Notes: generated by a model from the sequence alone, not told the origin. A stretch of DNA of 47,902 bases from an uncultured Alteromonadaceae bacterium (GCA_913064725.1 CAJYAI010000017.1:1-47902), one strand, 5' to 3'; shown: positions 26,701 to 35,320, numbered from the stretch's first letter. Numbers and translations: made by a program.

Positions 26701-27631
26701 TCTGTATACACTGATAATCAGCACCATCATCCCAAGTTACTCCGCCATCGCTGGACTTAAATACCATGGGATTTACGGATGATCCTGCGATGTAAATGGT
26801 GTTGCCTGAGGTATCCACCGGATCTGCGGCAATTGACTCAACAAAAACATCGCAACTGGTAAAGCCTGACGGACAGGTACCGGTTCGAACCTCAATAGGT
26901 GAAGCTGCAGGCAGCGTAACGCGAGAGCCACTACCAAAGCTAAAGTTGACACGATAAAGCCTAAAGTTATCTGTGTTTTTTCGTCTGATCGATACATAAC
27001 CGTCGGAAGCGCTGACTACGGCAAAATCGACTATGGACCAGTTTGCGGGGGTTATACCGCTCAGGGCGCTAGTTTTGAAAACCGTGGTAATCGTGGCACC
27101 ACCACTGGTAATCACTTGCACACTATCTGGTTGGGCAAAGTACATCCCGGAACTATGTCCGTGAAGCATGACGACGTCCGTGATGTCGCTTCCATCTGGG
27201 TAGGTAACAGACTGCCAAAAATCAGCTGTTCCTACTGCGATGCCGTAGTTTGTGTGCCCGTAAAGCTGTCTTTCTACGAAGGTCGCATCATTACTCAGTG
27301 TTGCGAAAACAAAACCCGGATTAGAGGGGTCTGCTTCAACTTGGCTCGCATAGCCCGGCGTTTGCAAGCCCGTTGGGTGTGTACCAGGTGGATTGCTCTC
27401 CGAAGCCCAGATTGGACCGGATCGATCGTACCGGTAAATACCTCGCTGGCTGTTTTCGACAGCAATCAAAATCTCGGTGGTGCCGCCGTTGTCCATCGCT
27501 TCAATGTCGGCAATGTATCCCCCAAAAAGGCCCAAGTTCGTCTTAACGGGGTCAGCGATGCCCAAGTTTGTAAAGCTAATCAACAAAGCCAAGGCGAGCG
27601 TGTTAGAAACTTTTCGCACTAATGTCTGCAT
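23792..27631 (-). CDS. Large exported beta-propeller protein with thrombospondin type 3 calcium repeats
   Basis: 1279 residues with a signal peptide (about 1-26). Many BNR/sortilin-type blades are visible as S-x-D-x-G-x-T-W variants, for example SSDGGVTWDDG, YSDDDGATWNID, YSDDNGLTWTPTE, SKDDGDTWSRID and TQDAGETWTEID, spread over two large blocks. Between them (about 810-895) are D-x-D-x-D-G calcium loops such as DSDGDGVDDDNDD and DTDGDGMPDDWND, and then an acidic Ser/Asp linker (about 910-935). It ends with a Ycf48-like propeller. Such proteins act as surface binding or enzymatic scaffolds; no sorting tail was recognised. An integrase relic lies at its 3' side. Confidence 0.85.
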   Translation of the reverse strand: MQTLVRKVSNTLALALLISFTNLGIADPVKTNLGLFGGYIADIEAMDNGGTTEILIAVENSQRGIYRYDRSGPIWASESNPPGTHPTGLQTPGYASQVEADPSNPGFVFATLSNDATFVERQLYGHTNYGIAVGTADFWQSVTYPDGSDITDVVMLHGHSSGMYFAQPDSVQVITSGGATITTVFKTSALSGITPANWSIVDFAVVSASDGYVSIRRKNTDNFRLYRVNFSFGSGSRVTLPAASPIEVRTGTCPSGFTSCDVFVESIAADPVDTSGNTIYIAGSSVNPMVFKSSDGGVTWDDGADYQCIQSTDPACSGGEFFDGYPRGDVVRFKDTAASGLESRHVFISRTVFDNDNLGAGWQGTQKLSTVTMSSGSTVTIQTNANDPAIQIDPNDPTTVYIATDLAIGEMAHTTTYTVPGTEMASAQGIEGLVINDLDYYELAPTNKHLWIATKSGAAFALNYDPTNPMSVSMASSWVYPIFAAGDGAPHRAIAIDPNDKANVLIATQNVYRNETGDGLDGAGVFDPLLVSDAGNWTEVFNPENYDDDPATSPGTTHPLFSGNVRRNYGTAIEWQTSSTGSCDRVYYTVANTDEGKQGGVFYSDDDGATWNIDTLSGSRFSSPINTLVSNDNFLWVGAGDEMGRASLNGVYARRSLCGSSDWWKPTTSDPLFTDIQANHYVTAIDGAVTPSDPSYDAMVYIGSNEINGDIYRVTLGLQANSATCTTSGFACWQFYDVTPPAIYGAVEAIAVEPFNPDHVWVAYSNCIQESVDTGRTWSDFGGSCTDDHENIETLVYDDLIAGTTQGAYAYTAVDSDGDGVDDDNDDFQEDPAASLDTDGDGMPDDWNDGATQEQIAASTLTLDDDDDNDGYSDLEERAAGSDPLADQSVPDSDGLSIGLIKAAIDITNGESSDSSDDDTTNSDDNDDSDSSDWSVIDSVASVDISLNDPCKGIGPIYALHTTPDYVWVGCGNGGGLWKSRDYGVTFEQAHPSNDLYVFDIRSSSNGEVLLCGRDYDTDPDYERVLARKWDGTSWKNLLWYGNNNTESNRVYMSNCGQLIEHPNGGLMAMSNTAGLMAYSDDNGLTWTPTETFEESNLNGERAVYQIANLASTSDGIYGAGSIDSIPPVFFRPSTAGFADWFNLKAVSVDDAIITRAVALGTPNDGSTWFVGGRLEGAGPEAAAIFYFSKDDGDTWSRIDTGPEIDIIRDIEFGSDGLTGIVVGDRYPTSLGGFAATTQDAGETWTEIDVELPVDLQRTVIDGDRFYIGGNGYLLGGSF

Positions 27632-27740
27632 AGCTATTAGCCCTTTAATGACATATACATAACTTAGACAAGTATGGACAAAGCTTCAACTGCTGTTGCT
27701 CTAGAGATGAGTCCGATATCTAATTATGAAGAATAGGGCG

Positions 27741-28214
27741 CTACGCGGCAGATTGTGTTGTGTTGTGTTGTGTTGTGTTGTGTTGTGTTGTGTTGTGTTG
27801 TGTTGTGACGAATGATCCGTCACCGCAAGTTCGGCGCCCATAAGATGATGCACGGACACCGCAAATACTGACGCCGCATTTTGTGGTGTAGGCGATTGCA
27901 CTGAACATCTGTGAACTCTCGACAAACCCAAGCTGTACCGCGTCAGCTGCATATGTCATAGGGTCTGGCCCACAGTTATAAAACTCGGTTCGCGCCAATA
28001 TATGGACCTCGAGGGCGTCGAGATAATCTGGCAGCCAAACTGTCACTGGGTCATTAAAGCCAGCGCTGCCGTCATCGGTTGCGATATGCGCCGCCGCGAT
28101 ATCCTTGCACTTCTCACTGAAGTACAAGAGATCCGCACTGAGTGCGCCGGCAAAGATCTGGGCCCGCTTACCGTTGGACCCAAAGTCGCGCGCCACATGA
28201 CAAACGGCGGCCAA
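27741..28214 (-). CDS. Hypothetical protein ending in a pentanucleotide-encoded TTQHN repeat
   Basis: A 157-codon frame opening at TTG 28214 (GTG 28196 is an alternative; no good ribosome binding site). The body (about residues 1-135) has ordinary composition with several Cys, and I do not recognise it. The C-terminus is TTQHN units written by an 11-copy CACAA repeat, ending TTQSAA. Because the unit is five bases, each copy gained or lost shifts the frame of the last residues. It may be a real phase-variable gene, a gene fragment or a chance frame. Confidence 0.35.
   Translation of the reverse strand: MAAVCHVARDFGSNGKRAQIFAGALSADLLYFSEKCKDIAAAHIATDDGSAGFNDPVTVWLPDYLDALEVHILARTEFYNCGPDPMTYAADAVQLGFVESSQMFSAIAYTTKCGVSICGVRASSYGRRTCGDGSFVTTQHNTTQHNTTQHNTTQSAA
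27753..27807. repeat. 11-copy TTGTG/CACAA pentanucleotide tandem repeat
   Basis: Fifty-five bases are an uninterrupted run of eleven TTGTG units on the plus strand (CACAA on the minus strand). Perfect short repeats of this length are prone to slipped-strand change. On the minus strand all three frames stay open through it, since the unit reads as TTQHN in rotated register. Confidence 0.97.
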
Positions 28215-28524
28215 ACTCGTAAAAAAATAAGTAACTTAAGTTATTAATGTGGTCTCGCCGAAACCTTTGAACGCCTTTTGTCACCCCCCCCATAAATTCC
28301 TTCTAAATTATCATTGGGCTTTATGTCGGGTTTTTTCTTTTATTGAGGCTAATGCATTGATATAGATCAAAATAAAGGGAAGAGGGAGGGATTACCCAAA
28401 ACAGCCTGAGGGCCGTTTTGACCCTGCGGGCTTCGCCGCCAAAGCGGCTCGGTGCCCAATGCTCCGCGGGTCGCATTGGGTCGAACCATAGGGTTCTCAT
28501 CAAACCGCCCACCCCATCAAAACC
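28215..28524. other. Non-coding stretch with several stable hairpins
   Basis: No gene is recognised in these 310 bases. The part from about 28397 can fold: a perfect 8-bp stem CCCAATGC (28455-28462) with GCATTGGG (28473-28480) around a 10-base loop, preceded by GCGG-CTTCG-CCGC and an AAAAC/GTTTT stem. It lies directly 3' of the tRNA-Ser terminator and could be processed transcript, a structured RNA or an intergenic repeat. Confidence 0.45.
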
Positions 28525-28553
28525 AAAAAAGGACCCTAACAGGTCCTTTTTGG
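28525..28553 (-). terminator. Intrinsic terminator of tRNA-Ser
   Basis: On the minus strand, right after the tRNA, AAGGACC and GGTCCTT pair around a 6-base loop and are followed by a run of T. It ends the tRNA transcript a few bases after the CCA. Confidence 0.8.
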
Positions 28554-28557
28554 ATTT

Positions 28558-28648
28558 TGGCGGAGAAGGAGGGATTCGAACCCTCGATACGCGATTAACG
28601 TATACTCCCTTAGCAGGGGAGCGCCTTCAGCCACTCGGCCACTTCTCC
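28558..28648 (-). tRNA. tRNA-Ser(GCU)
   Basis: A 91-base gene with the long variable arm of a class II tRNA. The acceptor stem is GGAGAAG/CTTCTCC with discriminator G and an encoded CCA. The anticodon stem-loop reads TCCCCTGCTAAGGGA, with anticodon GCT reading AGC/AGU codons. The T-arm is GAGGGTTCGAATCCCTC. Confidence 0.96.
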
Positions 28649-29044
28649 GTATTACTGCGCTCACACCTTTCAATGCAAGCAACTAAACGCTCCCGGGGAG
28701 CGCGTTACTCGACGCACTGCGTCTCGCCCTTCGGGTCGTCCTCGTAGCTCGGGCGCTCCTTCGCAATCTAAGATTGATCGGTCAACGACTCGGCAACGTT
28801 TCCCTGTCACTGAGGCCCACTCTGCTTGTCAAGGCCGTCACAGCTCGGGTGCGCGAGAATAACATAACCATCGCGATTTGCGATATCGACTGCATAAAAA
28901 TTCGAGCCACTGCCTATGGGCCAACAATCATGCATGCGGTCTACAGCAAATAGAACGCAGGCAGAGCAGGTTCTTCAGATGGGATCGACAACAGTAATGA
29001 CGTCAGGGCACGCGGCGATGCAAGCGAGGGACCACTTCACCGGC
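28649..29044. other. Spacer between csrA and tRNA-Ser
   Basis: About 400 bases without a convincing gene. The first 120 bases hold GC-rich inverted repeats (GCTCC-CGG-GGAGC near 28692, the palindrome GACGCA-C-TGCGTC near 28712, and CGCCC/GGGCG around 28730-28755), probably a structured tRNA leader or an intergenic repeat. I found no clear promoter for the tRNA. Confidence 0.4.
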
Positions 29045-29239
29045 CTAGTCGTCAGACAGCTCGACCGAGGACTGCTCGTTCGCATCGCCCTTGCTCGCCA
29101 ATTCTTCGCGATGGACCGACACATCCTTCGGCGCGTCGACGCCAATCCGGACCTGATTGCCTTTCACACCTAAAACCGTCACCGTGACGTTGTCACCAAT
29201 AACCAGCGCCTCGTTGATTCGTCGAGTGAGTATGAGCAT
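29045..29239 (-). CDS. csrA: CsrA/RsmA global post-transcriptional regulator
   Basis: 64 residues beginning [16 protein letters not shown], with [17 protein letters not shown] and VHREEL: the complete CsrA fold with the RNA-contacting LTRR at the N-terminus and VHREE at the C-terminal side. CsrA binds GGA motifs in leaders and changes translation and stability of many mRNAs. AGGGACG lies upstream of the ATG. It follows lysC by 39 bp, the order conserved in gammaproteobacteria. Confidence 0.97.
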   Translation of the reverse strand: MLILTRRINEALVIGDNVTVTVLGVKGNQVRIGVDAPKDVSVHREELASKGDANEQSSVELSDD

Positions 29240-29278
29240 ATTTAACGTCCCTGTTTGCTGTATCGTGTAGACTAAACC

Positions 29279-30520
29279 TTAGTCACCAGCGTCTCCAGCC
29301 TCGACCGCATCAAGGCCGAACGCCGAGTGCAAGGTCCTTACCGCCAATTCGAGAAACTTCTCTTCAATAATAACTGATATTTTAATTTCAGAAGTGCTGA
29401 TCATTTGAATGTTGACACCCACATCAGCAAGCGCCTTAAACATATTTGCCGCGACGCCAGCATGTGAGCGCATCCCCACACCAACCACAGACACTTTGGC
29501 AATTTTGCTGTCTGAACGCCACTCCAGAGCACCTAACTCTGCAATCCGCGATTCAAGTATCACCTCGGCCTTCTCCAAGTCGTTTCGGGACACCGTAAAC
29601 GTAAAGTCCGTTTTCCCCTCGTCCCCAACGTTCTGAAGAATGACGTCCACTTCGATGTTGGCTTCACCGACGGGTCCTAAAATCTGGTAAGCAATGCCAG
29701 GCGTATCGGGCACACCAATCACAGTTAACTTGGCCTCGTCCCGATTAAACGCAATACCCGCAATGGTTGGCGCTTCCATGACATCGTCCTCATCCATTTT
29801 TATGAGGGTTCCAGGTCCCTCTTTGAAACTACTCAGCACCCGCAATGGGACTTGATACTTACCGGCAAATTCGACGGACCGAAGTTGCAACACTTTGGAC
29901 CCCATACTGGCCATTTCCAACATTTCTTCAAATGTGATGCGGTCGAGTCTCTGCGCACCATCGACCACCCTTGGATCCGTGGTATAGACCCCATCGACAT
30001 CCGTATAAATTTGGCATTCTTGTGCATTAACCGCAGCGGCCAACGCCACCGCTGAGGTGTCAGAACCACCGCGCCCTAGAGTCGTTGTCTCCCCGTTCTG
30101 ATCAACGCCTTGAAATCCAGCCACAACGACGACTTTTCCTTGATCCAGCTCGGCACGAAGGCGACGATCATCAATGCTCTGGATGCGTGCTTTACTGTGA
30201 ACACTGTCGGTGGTGATCGCTACTTGGCTCCCTTTAAGGGATAGGGCATCGATACCCCGGCTATGTAGAGCCATCGTCAATAGGGCCATCGACACCTGCT
30301 CACCGGTGGACACCAACACGTCGAGCTCTCTAGGGCTGGGCTGCGATGTCAACGCGCGCGCCAGACCGATGAGTCGGTTTGTTTCTCCAGACATGGCAGA
30401 AACGACAACGATTAGCTGGTGGCCATCTTGATGGCATTTCAAAATACGATCGGCAACAGCCCCAATCCGCTCAACAGAACCGACTGAAGTGCCACCATAT
30501 TTTTGCACTATGAGCGCCAT
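29279..30520 (-). CDS. lysC: Aspartate kinase
   Basis: 413 residues. The kinase domain opens with [15 protein letters not shown], and [27 protein letters not shown] carries the nucleotide and aspartate-binding elements. Two ACT domains follow (about 265 onward, with [15 protein letters not shown] and [16 protein letters not shown]). It makes aspartyl phosphate for lysine, threonine and methionine synthesis. The length and ACT arrangement fit a monofunctional, feedback-regulated enzyme; an internal start for a beta subunit is possible. Confidence 0.97.
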   Translation of the reverse strand: MALIVQKYGGTSVGSVERIGAVADRILKCHQDGHQLIVVVSAMSGETNRLIGLARALTSQPSPRELDVLVSTGEQVSMALLTMALHSRGIDALSLKGSQVAITTDSVHSKARIQSIDDRRLRAELDQGKVVVVAGFQGVDQNGETTTLGRGGSDTSAVALAAAVNAQECQIYTDVDGVYTTDPRVVDGAQRLDRITFEEMLEMASMGSKVLQLRSVEFAGKYQVPLRVLSSFKEGPGTLIKMDEDDVMEAPTIAGIAFNRDEAKLTVIGVPDTPGIAYQILGPVGEANIEVDVILQNVGDEGKTDFTFTVSRNDLEKAEVILESRIAELGALEWRSDSKIAKVSVVGVGMRSHAGVAANMFKALADVGVNIQMISTSEIKISVIIEEKFLELAVRTLHSAFGLDAVEAGDAGD

Positions 30521-30537
30521 AGACCGTGGTTTACCCC

Positions 30538-30571
30538 AGAAAAAGCGGCGTATTAAACATGGTTTAACGCC
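30538..30571 (-). terminator. Intrinsic terminator after alaS
   Basis: On the minus strand, GGCGT-TAAAC pairs with GTTTA-ACGCC (2-base bulge, CAT loop) and is followed by GCTTTTTC. It sits in the 97-bp gap before lysC, so lysC probably has its own promoter or depends on read-through. Confidence 0.7.
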
Positions 30572-30617
30572 CTACATAAAGCTAATAAGTGCTGATCTGC
30601 TTTTACAAATTCTGAAA

Positions 30618-33221
30618 TCACGCCTCAAGCTGCTTTGTTATCCAGGGCGCTAGATCCGCGAGTGCCGGCGCCAGAGCGCCAACATCAGAGCCACCACCCT
30701 GAGCCATATCGGGGCGTCCGCCGCCTTTACCACCCAAACGACCCGCGAATTCTTTCATGATGTCCCCGGCGCGAAGGCGGTCAGTCAGATCTGACGTGAC
30801 ACCCGATACCAATGCGATTTTATCTCCCTCAACCGCTGCTAGTAACACCACGCCCGAGCGCAACTTATTCTTGCAGTGATCAAGGGTCTGTCTCAGTGTG
30901 GAAGCATCGGCGCCTTCAACAACGGTTCCCAAGACCTTAAAGCCCATGACGTCGACCGCCTCGGACGTAAGATCTGCACCCGCTCCTGTCGCGAGCTTTT
31001 GTTTTAATTGTGTAATTTGCTTTTCTAACTCGCGGACTTCAACGCGCAAACTAATCACTTTATCTGCCGCATTTTCGGGCGACGATTTCACAACATCACA
31101 AATGTCAGCGACCACCTTGTCGACTTTCGCAATATCGCTCAGCGCACCAATACCCGTGACTGCCTCTATGCGCCGAACACCTGCAGCAACGCCGCTTTCA
31201 TTCAAAATTCTGAACACACCAATATCACCCGTGCGGGCTACATGCGTACCACCGCAGAGCTCAACTGAAAAGCGGTCACTGCCCATGGTCAGAACGCGGA
31301 CCGCATCGCCGTATTTCTCACCAAATAGCGCAGTAGCACCTGCCTCTATCGCCGCGTCCATTTCCATCTCTTGGGTAAGCACCTCAGAATTATGCCGGAT
31401 CTGCTCATTCACTAGCTGTGTTACGCGAGACAACTCGTCCGCACTCAGCGACTGTGTATGGGAAAAGTCAAATCTCAGCTTATCCGCATCAACCAGAGAG
31501 CCTTTTTGCTGGACATGCTCACCCAGTACTCGCCTCAGTGCTTCGTGCATTAGATGTGTGGCAGAGTGATTGGCTTTAATTCGAGCCCGCAGTGACTCAT
31601 CGATCGTCGCGGAGACCGATGCACCCACCTCAATCGACCCCTGCACAACGACTGCATGATGCAAATGATGGCCTTGGGCTTTTGTTGTATCTCTCACTTC
31701 AAGTTTTGCACTATCGGTTCGCAAGTAACCTGTATCACCCACTTGCCCGCCACTCTCACCGTAGAACGGCGTTTGGTCTAAAATGACGACGACGTCATCC
31801 CCTTCGCTGACACGCTCTATCAGCCGCCCATCAACGAACAATCCGCGGATAGTGGCTGCTGCCTCTGCCGCTGTGTAGCCGAGAAACTCGGTCTCTCCTT
31901 CGGCAGTAATGATATTGTGATAATCGACCTGGAACGCGCCACTCTCTTGAGAGCGCTTGCGCTGCGCTAGCATTGCCGCCTCGTAACCCTCTACATCCAG
32001 CTCAAGATCGCGCTCACGGGCGATATCGTTGGTTAGATCCACCGGAAACCCAAACGTGTCATACAGCCGAAAAACGACCTCACCCGGAATCTGTTTGCCG
32101 GTCAGCGAAGCGAGGGCGTCTTCCAAAATGGCCATACCCTTATCTAACGTTCTAGCGAACTGCTCCTCTTCCGACGATAGCGCCTTCATGATCGTCTCTT
32201 GCTGCTTACGAAGCTCCGGATAGGCGTCTCCCATTTCCTGCGCGAGTGACGGCACCAAATCAGCAAAGAAGGGCTCTGTGGCGCCTAACTTGTTTCCATG
32301 ACGAATCGCTCTGCGCAAAATTCGCCTCAGCACATAACCCCGTCCCTCGTTACTCGGCAGCACGCCATCAGTGATAAGAAACGCGCACGACCTCAAGTGG
32401 TCAGCGACGACGCGTAATGACGTATCTGATAGATCGGCCACGCCCAACCTATCGGCGGTGGCGGCAATCAACGCCTGAAATAAATCGATGTCGTAGTTAT
32501 TGTGCACGCCCTGCATAACCGCGGAAATACGTTCAAGGCCCATCCCTGTATCCACCGACGGCGCAGGCAATGGGTGTAATTCACCGGCACCATCGCGGTT
32601 GAATTGCATAAACACCAAGTTCCAAATCTCGATGTAACGATCCAAGTCGTCGTCGGGCGAGCCCGGCGGTCCGCCCGGAACGTCAGGTCCATGATCGTAA
32701 AATATCTCAGAGGATGGGCCACACGGGCCGGTGTCACCCATTTGCCAGAAATTATCTTCATCGAGACGAGATAGCCGATTTGGATCAACACCGATCTCGT
32801 CAACCCATATCTGGGCGGCTTCATCATCTGAGGTGTGCACCGTGACCCACAGCTTCTCCTTCGGCAACTTAAGCTCCTCGGTCAAGAACGTCCAGGCAAA
32901 GTTAATTGCCTCACGCTTGAAATAATCGCCGAAACTAAAATTACCGAGCATTTCAAAGAAGGTATGGTGTCGTGCTGTATAGCCCACATTTTCTAAATCG
33001 TTGTGCTTGCCTCCGGCTCGGACACAACGCTGACTAGAGGCCGCACGGATGTAATCGCGCGTCTCGAGTCCCAAAAACGTGTCCTTAAACTGGTTCATAC
33101 CCGCATTGGTAAATAACAGTGTCGGATCGTCATGCGGCACCAGGGAACTCGATACGACCCGGGTGTGCCCCTGACGCTCAAAATAGGATAGGAACGCTTC
33201 TCGAATTTCAGCAGTTTTCAT
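30618..33221 (-). CDS. alaS: Alanyl-tRNA synthetase
   Basis: 867 residues, the normal bacterial length. The N-terminal class II catalytic core includes [19 protein letters not shown] and [16 protein letters not shown]. The editing domain has [11 protein letters not shown] (about 557-567) and CGGTHVART (about 655-663), both with zinc-binding His/Cys. The C-terminal C-Ala domain ends with [15 protein letters not shown]. It charges tRNA-Ala and clears mischarged Ser and Gly. Confidence 0.98.
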   Translation of the reverse strand: MKTAEIREAFLSYFERQGHTRVVSSSLVPHDDPTLLFTNAGMNQFKDTFLGLETRDYIRAASSQRCVRAGGKHNDLENVGYTARHHTFFEMLGNFSFGDYFKREAINFAWTFLTEELKLPKEKLWVTVHTSDDEAAQIWVDEIGVDPNRLSRLDEDNFWQMGDTGPCGPSSEIFYDHGPDVPGGPPGSPDDDLDRYIEIWNLVFMQFNRDGAGELHPLPAPSVDTGMGLERISAVMQGVHNNYDIDLFQALIAATADRLGVADLSDTSLRVVADHLRSCAFLITDGVLPSNEGRGYVLRRILRRAIRHGNKLGATEPFFADLVPSLAQEMGDAYPELRKQQETIMKALSSEEEQFARTLDKGMAILEDALASLTGKQIPGEVVFRLYDTFGFPVDLTNDIARERDLELDVEGYEAAMLAQRKRSQESGAFQVDYHNIITAEGETEFLGYTAAEAAATIRGLFVDGRLIERVSEGDDVVVILDQTPFYGESGGQVGDTGYLRTDSAKLEVRDTTKAQGHHLHHAVVVQGSIEVGASVSATIDESLRARIKANHSATHLMHEALRRVLGEHVQQKGSLVDADKLRFDFSHTQSLSADELSRVTQLVNEQIRHNSEVLTQEMEMDAAIEAGATALFGEKYGDAVRVLTMGSDRFSVELCGGTHVARTGDIGVFRILNESGVAAGVRRIEAVTGIGALSDIAKVDKVVADICDVVKSSPENAADKVISLRVEVRELEKQITQLKQKLATGAGADLTSEAVDVMGFKVLGTVVEGADASTLRQTLDHCKNKLRSGVVLLAAVEGDKIALVSGVTSDLTDRLRAGDIMKEFAGRLGGKGGGRPDMAQGGGSDVGALAPALADLAPWITKQLEA

Positions 33222-33256
33222 GCTCAGATCTCAGAAAAAAATGTGTGATAGCTTGT

Positions 33257-33616
33257 CTATCGACTCAGTCCGGCCGCCAAATCGCCTTCTTTCATGTCGC
33301 CACTGGCAAGAATGTGTAAATGCAGATGAAAGACCGTTTGGCCACCACCCTCACCGTTATTAATGACCAATCGAAAGGCGTCGCCCACGCCAAGTTGATC
33401 AGCCACCTTACCTGCCACAATCAGTAGATGGCCAAGTAAGGCCTGATCATCTTCGGCGGCTTCGCTGAGCATAGGAATCGGCTTCCTGGGTATGATCAGC
33501 ACATGTGTCGGCGCCTGCGGATAAAGGTCTTTAATGACGACACAGAGCTCGTCCTCATACAGAAAATCGGTTGGAATCTCGCCGCGCGTGATTTTGCCAA
33601 AGATAGTATCTGTCAC
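33257..33616 (-). CDS. HIT-family nucleotide hydrolase (HinT-like)
   Basis: 119 residues with the HIT triad H97-x-H99-x-H101 in TVFHLHLHILA, and the family opening TIFGKITRGEIPTDFLYED. HinT proteins hydrolyse nucleoside phosphoramidates such as AMP-lysine. It lies five bases after the Trm112-like gene and just upstream of alaS on the same strand, so the three may be one transcript. Confidence 0.95.
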   Translation of the reverse strand: MTDTIFGKITRGEIPTDFLYEDELCVVIKDLYPQAPTHVLIIPRKPIPMLSEAAEDDQALLGHLLIVAGKVADQLGVGDAFRLVINNGEGGGQTVFHLHLHILASGDMKEGDLAAGLSR

Positions 33617-33621
33617 GCGAT

Positions 33622-33807
33622 TTATCCCAGCTTCTCATCAGTCGTTAGCACGCGGGCCTCAGTCTCGAGCAGCACAGGAATCCCATCGCGAACCGGATAG
33701 GCCAAACCGCTCGCCTTGCAAATGAGCTCCGCATTGGACTCATCATAGTCTAGGGGCGCTTTCGTGACTGGACAGACTAGTATTTGCAATAATTTCTTAT
33801 CGAGCAC
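33622..33807 (-). CDS. Trm112-like/YcaR-family small protein
   Basis: 61 residues: [19 protein letters not shown], then [20 protein letters not shown], typical of the UPF0434/Trm112 family. Of the usual zinc-type Cys pairs only single Cys residues remain at each site, as in many proteobacterial members. The role is unclear; in several gammaproteobacteria it sits beside lpxK or kdsB, which is not the case here. Confidence 0.9.
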   Translation of the reverse strand: MLDKKLLQILVCPVTKAPLDYDESNAELICKASGLAYPVRDGIPVLLETEARVLTTDEKLG

Positions 33808-33852
33808 GTTTATCTCCTTATAGGCCCGACCAAGTATACGCCCTTATGTGCA

Positions 33853-34689
33853 TTAGGGCATCGGGGGCACAAGCAACTGCGGGTCAATTCTCTGGTTGAA
33901 CCAACTCATACGCCAGTCAAGATGCGGACCGGTGGCCCGACCCGTAGCGCCGATGGCACCAAGTGGATCCCCTGTACGCAACTCGTCGCCAACACTGACA
34001 TCAACGCGGCTCATGTGTAAAAAAGACGAACTCAGCCCATAGCCGTGGTCTAGTATCACCGTACCTCCCGAGTAAAAAAGATCCGGCTCAGCCAAGGTGA
34101 CAACACCCGGGCCGGGTGCCAGCACGGGGGTACCGGTGGGTCTTGCGATATCAACACCATAATGTGGATTACCCGGTTTTCCGTTGTAGAATCGTTGACT
34201 CCCGTACACACCGCTAATACGCCCCTCAGCGGGCCATGCGAGGCCAGCTTGTACCGCCCGCAGAAACGTTTGATTTTCGATGACCTGCGCTTTTGCAGCA
34301 CGCACAAGCTGACGCTCTTTACGTATGCGTTCAAGTTGCTCCTCGGGCGGTGTCACTGTTCTCTGCGGCACACCCTCAACGCGTGAAATACGATATTCGC
34401 GCTTGGCAATATCGAGGTCGCAAGAAATGCTCACCCCATCAGTCTCGACGCTTACCGTCAGCGTGACACTGGAAGGCGCGTCGCGGCCCAGACCTAAAAC
34501 AAAAGACCCATCGGGTAGTATTGGGACATCGATACCCTCAAAGACGATTGCCGCTGTGGGCGCCACCGTCCCCCACAACAAGCCTCCCGGCTGCAAGTTG
34601 CCCTCAAGCTGGGGGCAAGCAGCCTCCTCGGCGGTCGCAACCATCGGATATGTGACAAAGAACAAAATGACAGAGAACGCTAATTTCAT
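33853..34689 (-). CDS. M23-family (LytM-type) peptidase-like exported protein
   Basis: 278 residues from ATG 34689, which opens a signal peptide (about 1-20); the frame is open to 34746 but with no signal sequence there. There is an N-terminal Ig-like domain, a helical linker (about 115-145) and a LytM domain with H176-x3-D180 (HYGVD). The second motif reads GPHLDW (H256, D258), where M23 enzymes normally have H-x-H. If Asp replaces the zinc-ligand His, activity may be altered or lost. Active members cut peptidoglycan crosslinks. Confidence 0.88.
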   Translation of the reverse strand: MKLAFSVILFFVTYPMVATAEEAACPQLEGNLQPGGLLWGTVAPTAAIVFEGIDVPILPDGSFVLGLGRDAPSSVTLTVSVETDGVSISCDLDIAKREYRISRVEGVPQRTVTPPEEQLERIRKERQLVRAAKAQVIENQTFLRAVQAGLAWPAEGRISGVYGSQRFYNGKPGNPHYGVDIARPTGTPVLAPGPGVVTLAEPDLFYSGGTVILDHGYGLSSSFLHMSRVDVSVGDELRTGDPLGAIGATGRATGPHLDWRMSWFNQRIDPQLLVPPMP

Positions 34690-34715
34690 GCTGGCACCGG
34701 AAAAACATACAACCC

Positions 34716-34764
34716 TATAATCCCGCAGTAAAAATGATGAATCCATACATTCGGATCATTTTTT
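34716..34764 (+). promoter_or_regulatory. greB promoter -10 box with terminator-like leader hairpin
   Basis: A perfect TATAAT lies at 34716-34721 on the plus strand; a -35 match is weak (CTGGCA at 34691). About 10 bases downstream, AAAATGAT-GAAT pairs with ATTC-GG-ATCATTTT (34731-34762, two-base bulge, 6-base loop) and runs into a T-tract (to 34764). Transcription from this box would enter the hairpin at its 5' end, so it can act as an intrinsic terminator or stabilising 5' hairpin ahead of greB (start 34808). Confidence 0.5.
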
Positions 34765-34807
34765 ATAAAGGTGTAGTGTGTGTAGGTAACATCCTCAAGG
34801 TAAAGCT

Positions 34808-35320
34808 ATGTCTCGCTACCGTCCGCCAAGAGTAAAGGGTTCGCCCTACATCACCCCCGAAGGTGCTGAGCAACTGCGTGCCGAACTTCACAGTCTCTGG
34901 AAAGTCGAACGACCACAAGTGACGCAGGTTGTTCACGCCGCCGCACTGAACGGCGATCGCTCGGAAAACGGCGACTACATTTACGGAAAAAAGCGACTGC
35001 GTGAGATTGACAGTCGGGTTCGATTTTTACAAAAACGACTGGATGAACTGAAGGTGGTAGGCACGGCTCCCCCTGACAAATCACGGGTCTTTTTCGGCGC
35101 CTGGGTCGACTTGGCAGATAGCAATGACAAAAACCATACGTATCGAATCGTCGGCCCGGATGAGTTCGATTTACAACAGGGCTATTTAAGCTGCGACTCG
35201 CCACTTGGCAGAGCTATATTAGGAAAAACAAGCGGCGACATCGTGAGCGTGCAGAATCCAGAGGCGAGAACCGAATGGACCATTGTGTCGGTGACCTACC
35301 ACAGTGACCTACAATCATGA
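34808..35320 (+). CDS. greB: Transcription elongation factor GreB
   Basis: 170 residues. The N-terminal coiled coil has LNGDRSENGDYIYGKKRLREIDSRV, with the Asp-Glu tip residues that stimulate RNA polymerase cleavage. The C-terminal FKBP-like domain ends with SCDSPLGRAILGKTSGD then IVSVTY. The YIYGKKRLREID signature is GreB rather than GreA. It rescues backtracked RNA polymerase. It is divergent from the M23 gene. Confidence 0.96.
   Translation: MSRYRPPRVKGSPYITPEGAEQLRAELHSLWKVERPQVTQVVHAAALNGDRSENGDYIYGKKRLREIDSRVRFLQKRLDELKVVGTAPPDKSRVFFGAWVDLADSNDKNHTYRIVGPDEFDLQQGYLSCDSPLGRAILGKTSGDIVSVQNPEARTEWTIVSVTYHSDLQS

Noticed and set aside
27753-27807. CRISPR-like array
   Set aside because: The repeat is a pure 5-bp microsatellite with no spacers.
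27701-27952. 83-codon minus-strand frame through the CACAA repeat
   Set aside because: It is the alternative register of the repeat, not a separate gene; relevant only as a possible slipped tail.
28321-28512. 63-codon minus-strand frame over the hairpin cluster
   Set aside because: It coincides with structured non-coding sequence and looks like a spurious frame created by the GC-rich stems.
28916-29173. 85-codon plus-strand frame over csrA
   Set aside because: Shadow of csrA on the opposite strand.
30898-31569. 223-codon plus-strand frame inside alaS
   Set aside because: Ser/Thr-rich antisense shadow of a highly conserved gene; long only because of its codon usage.
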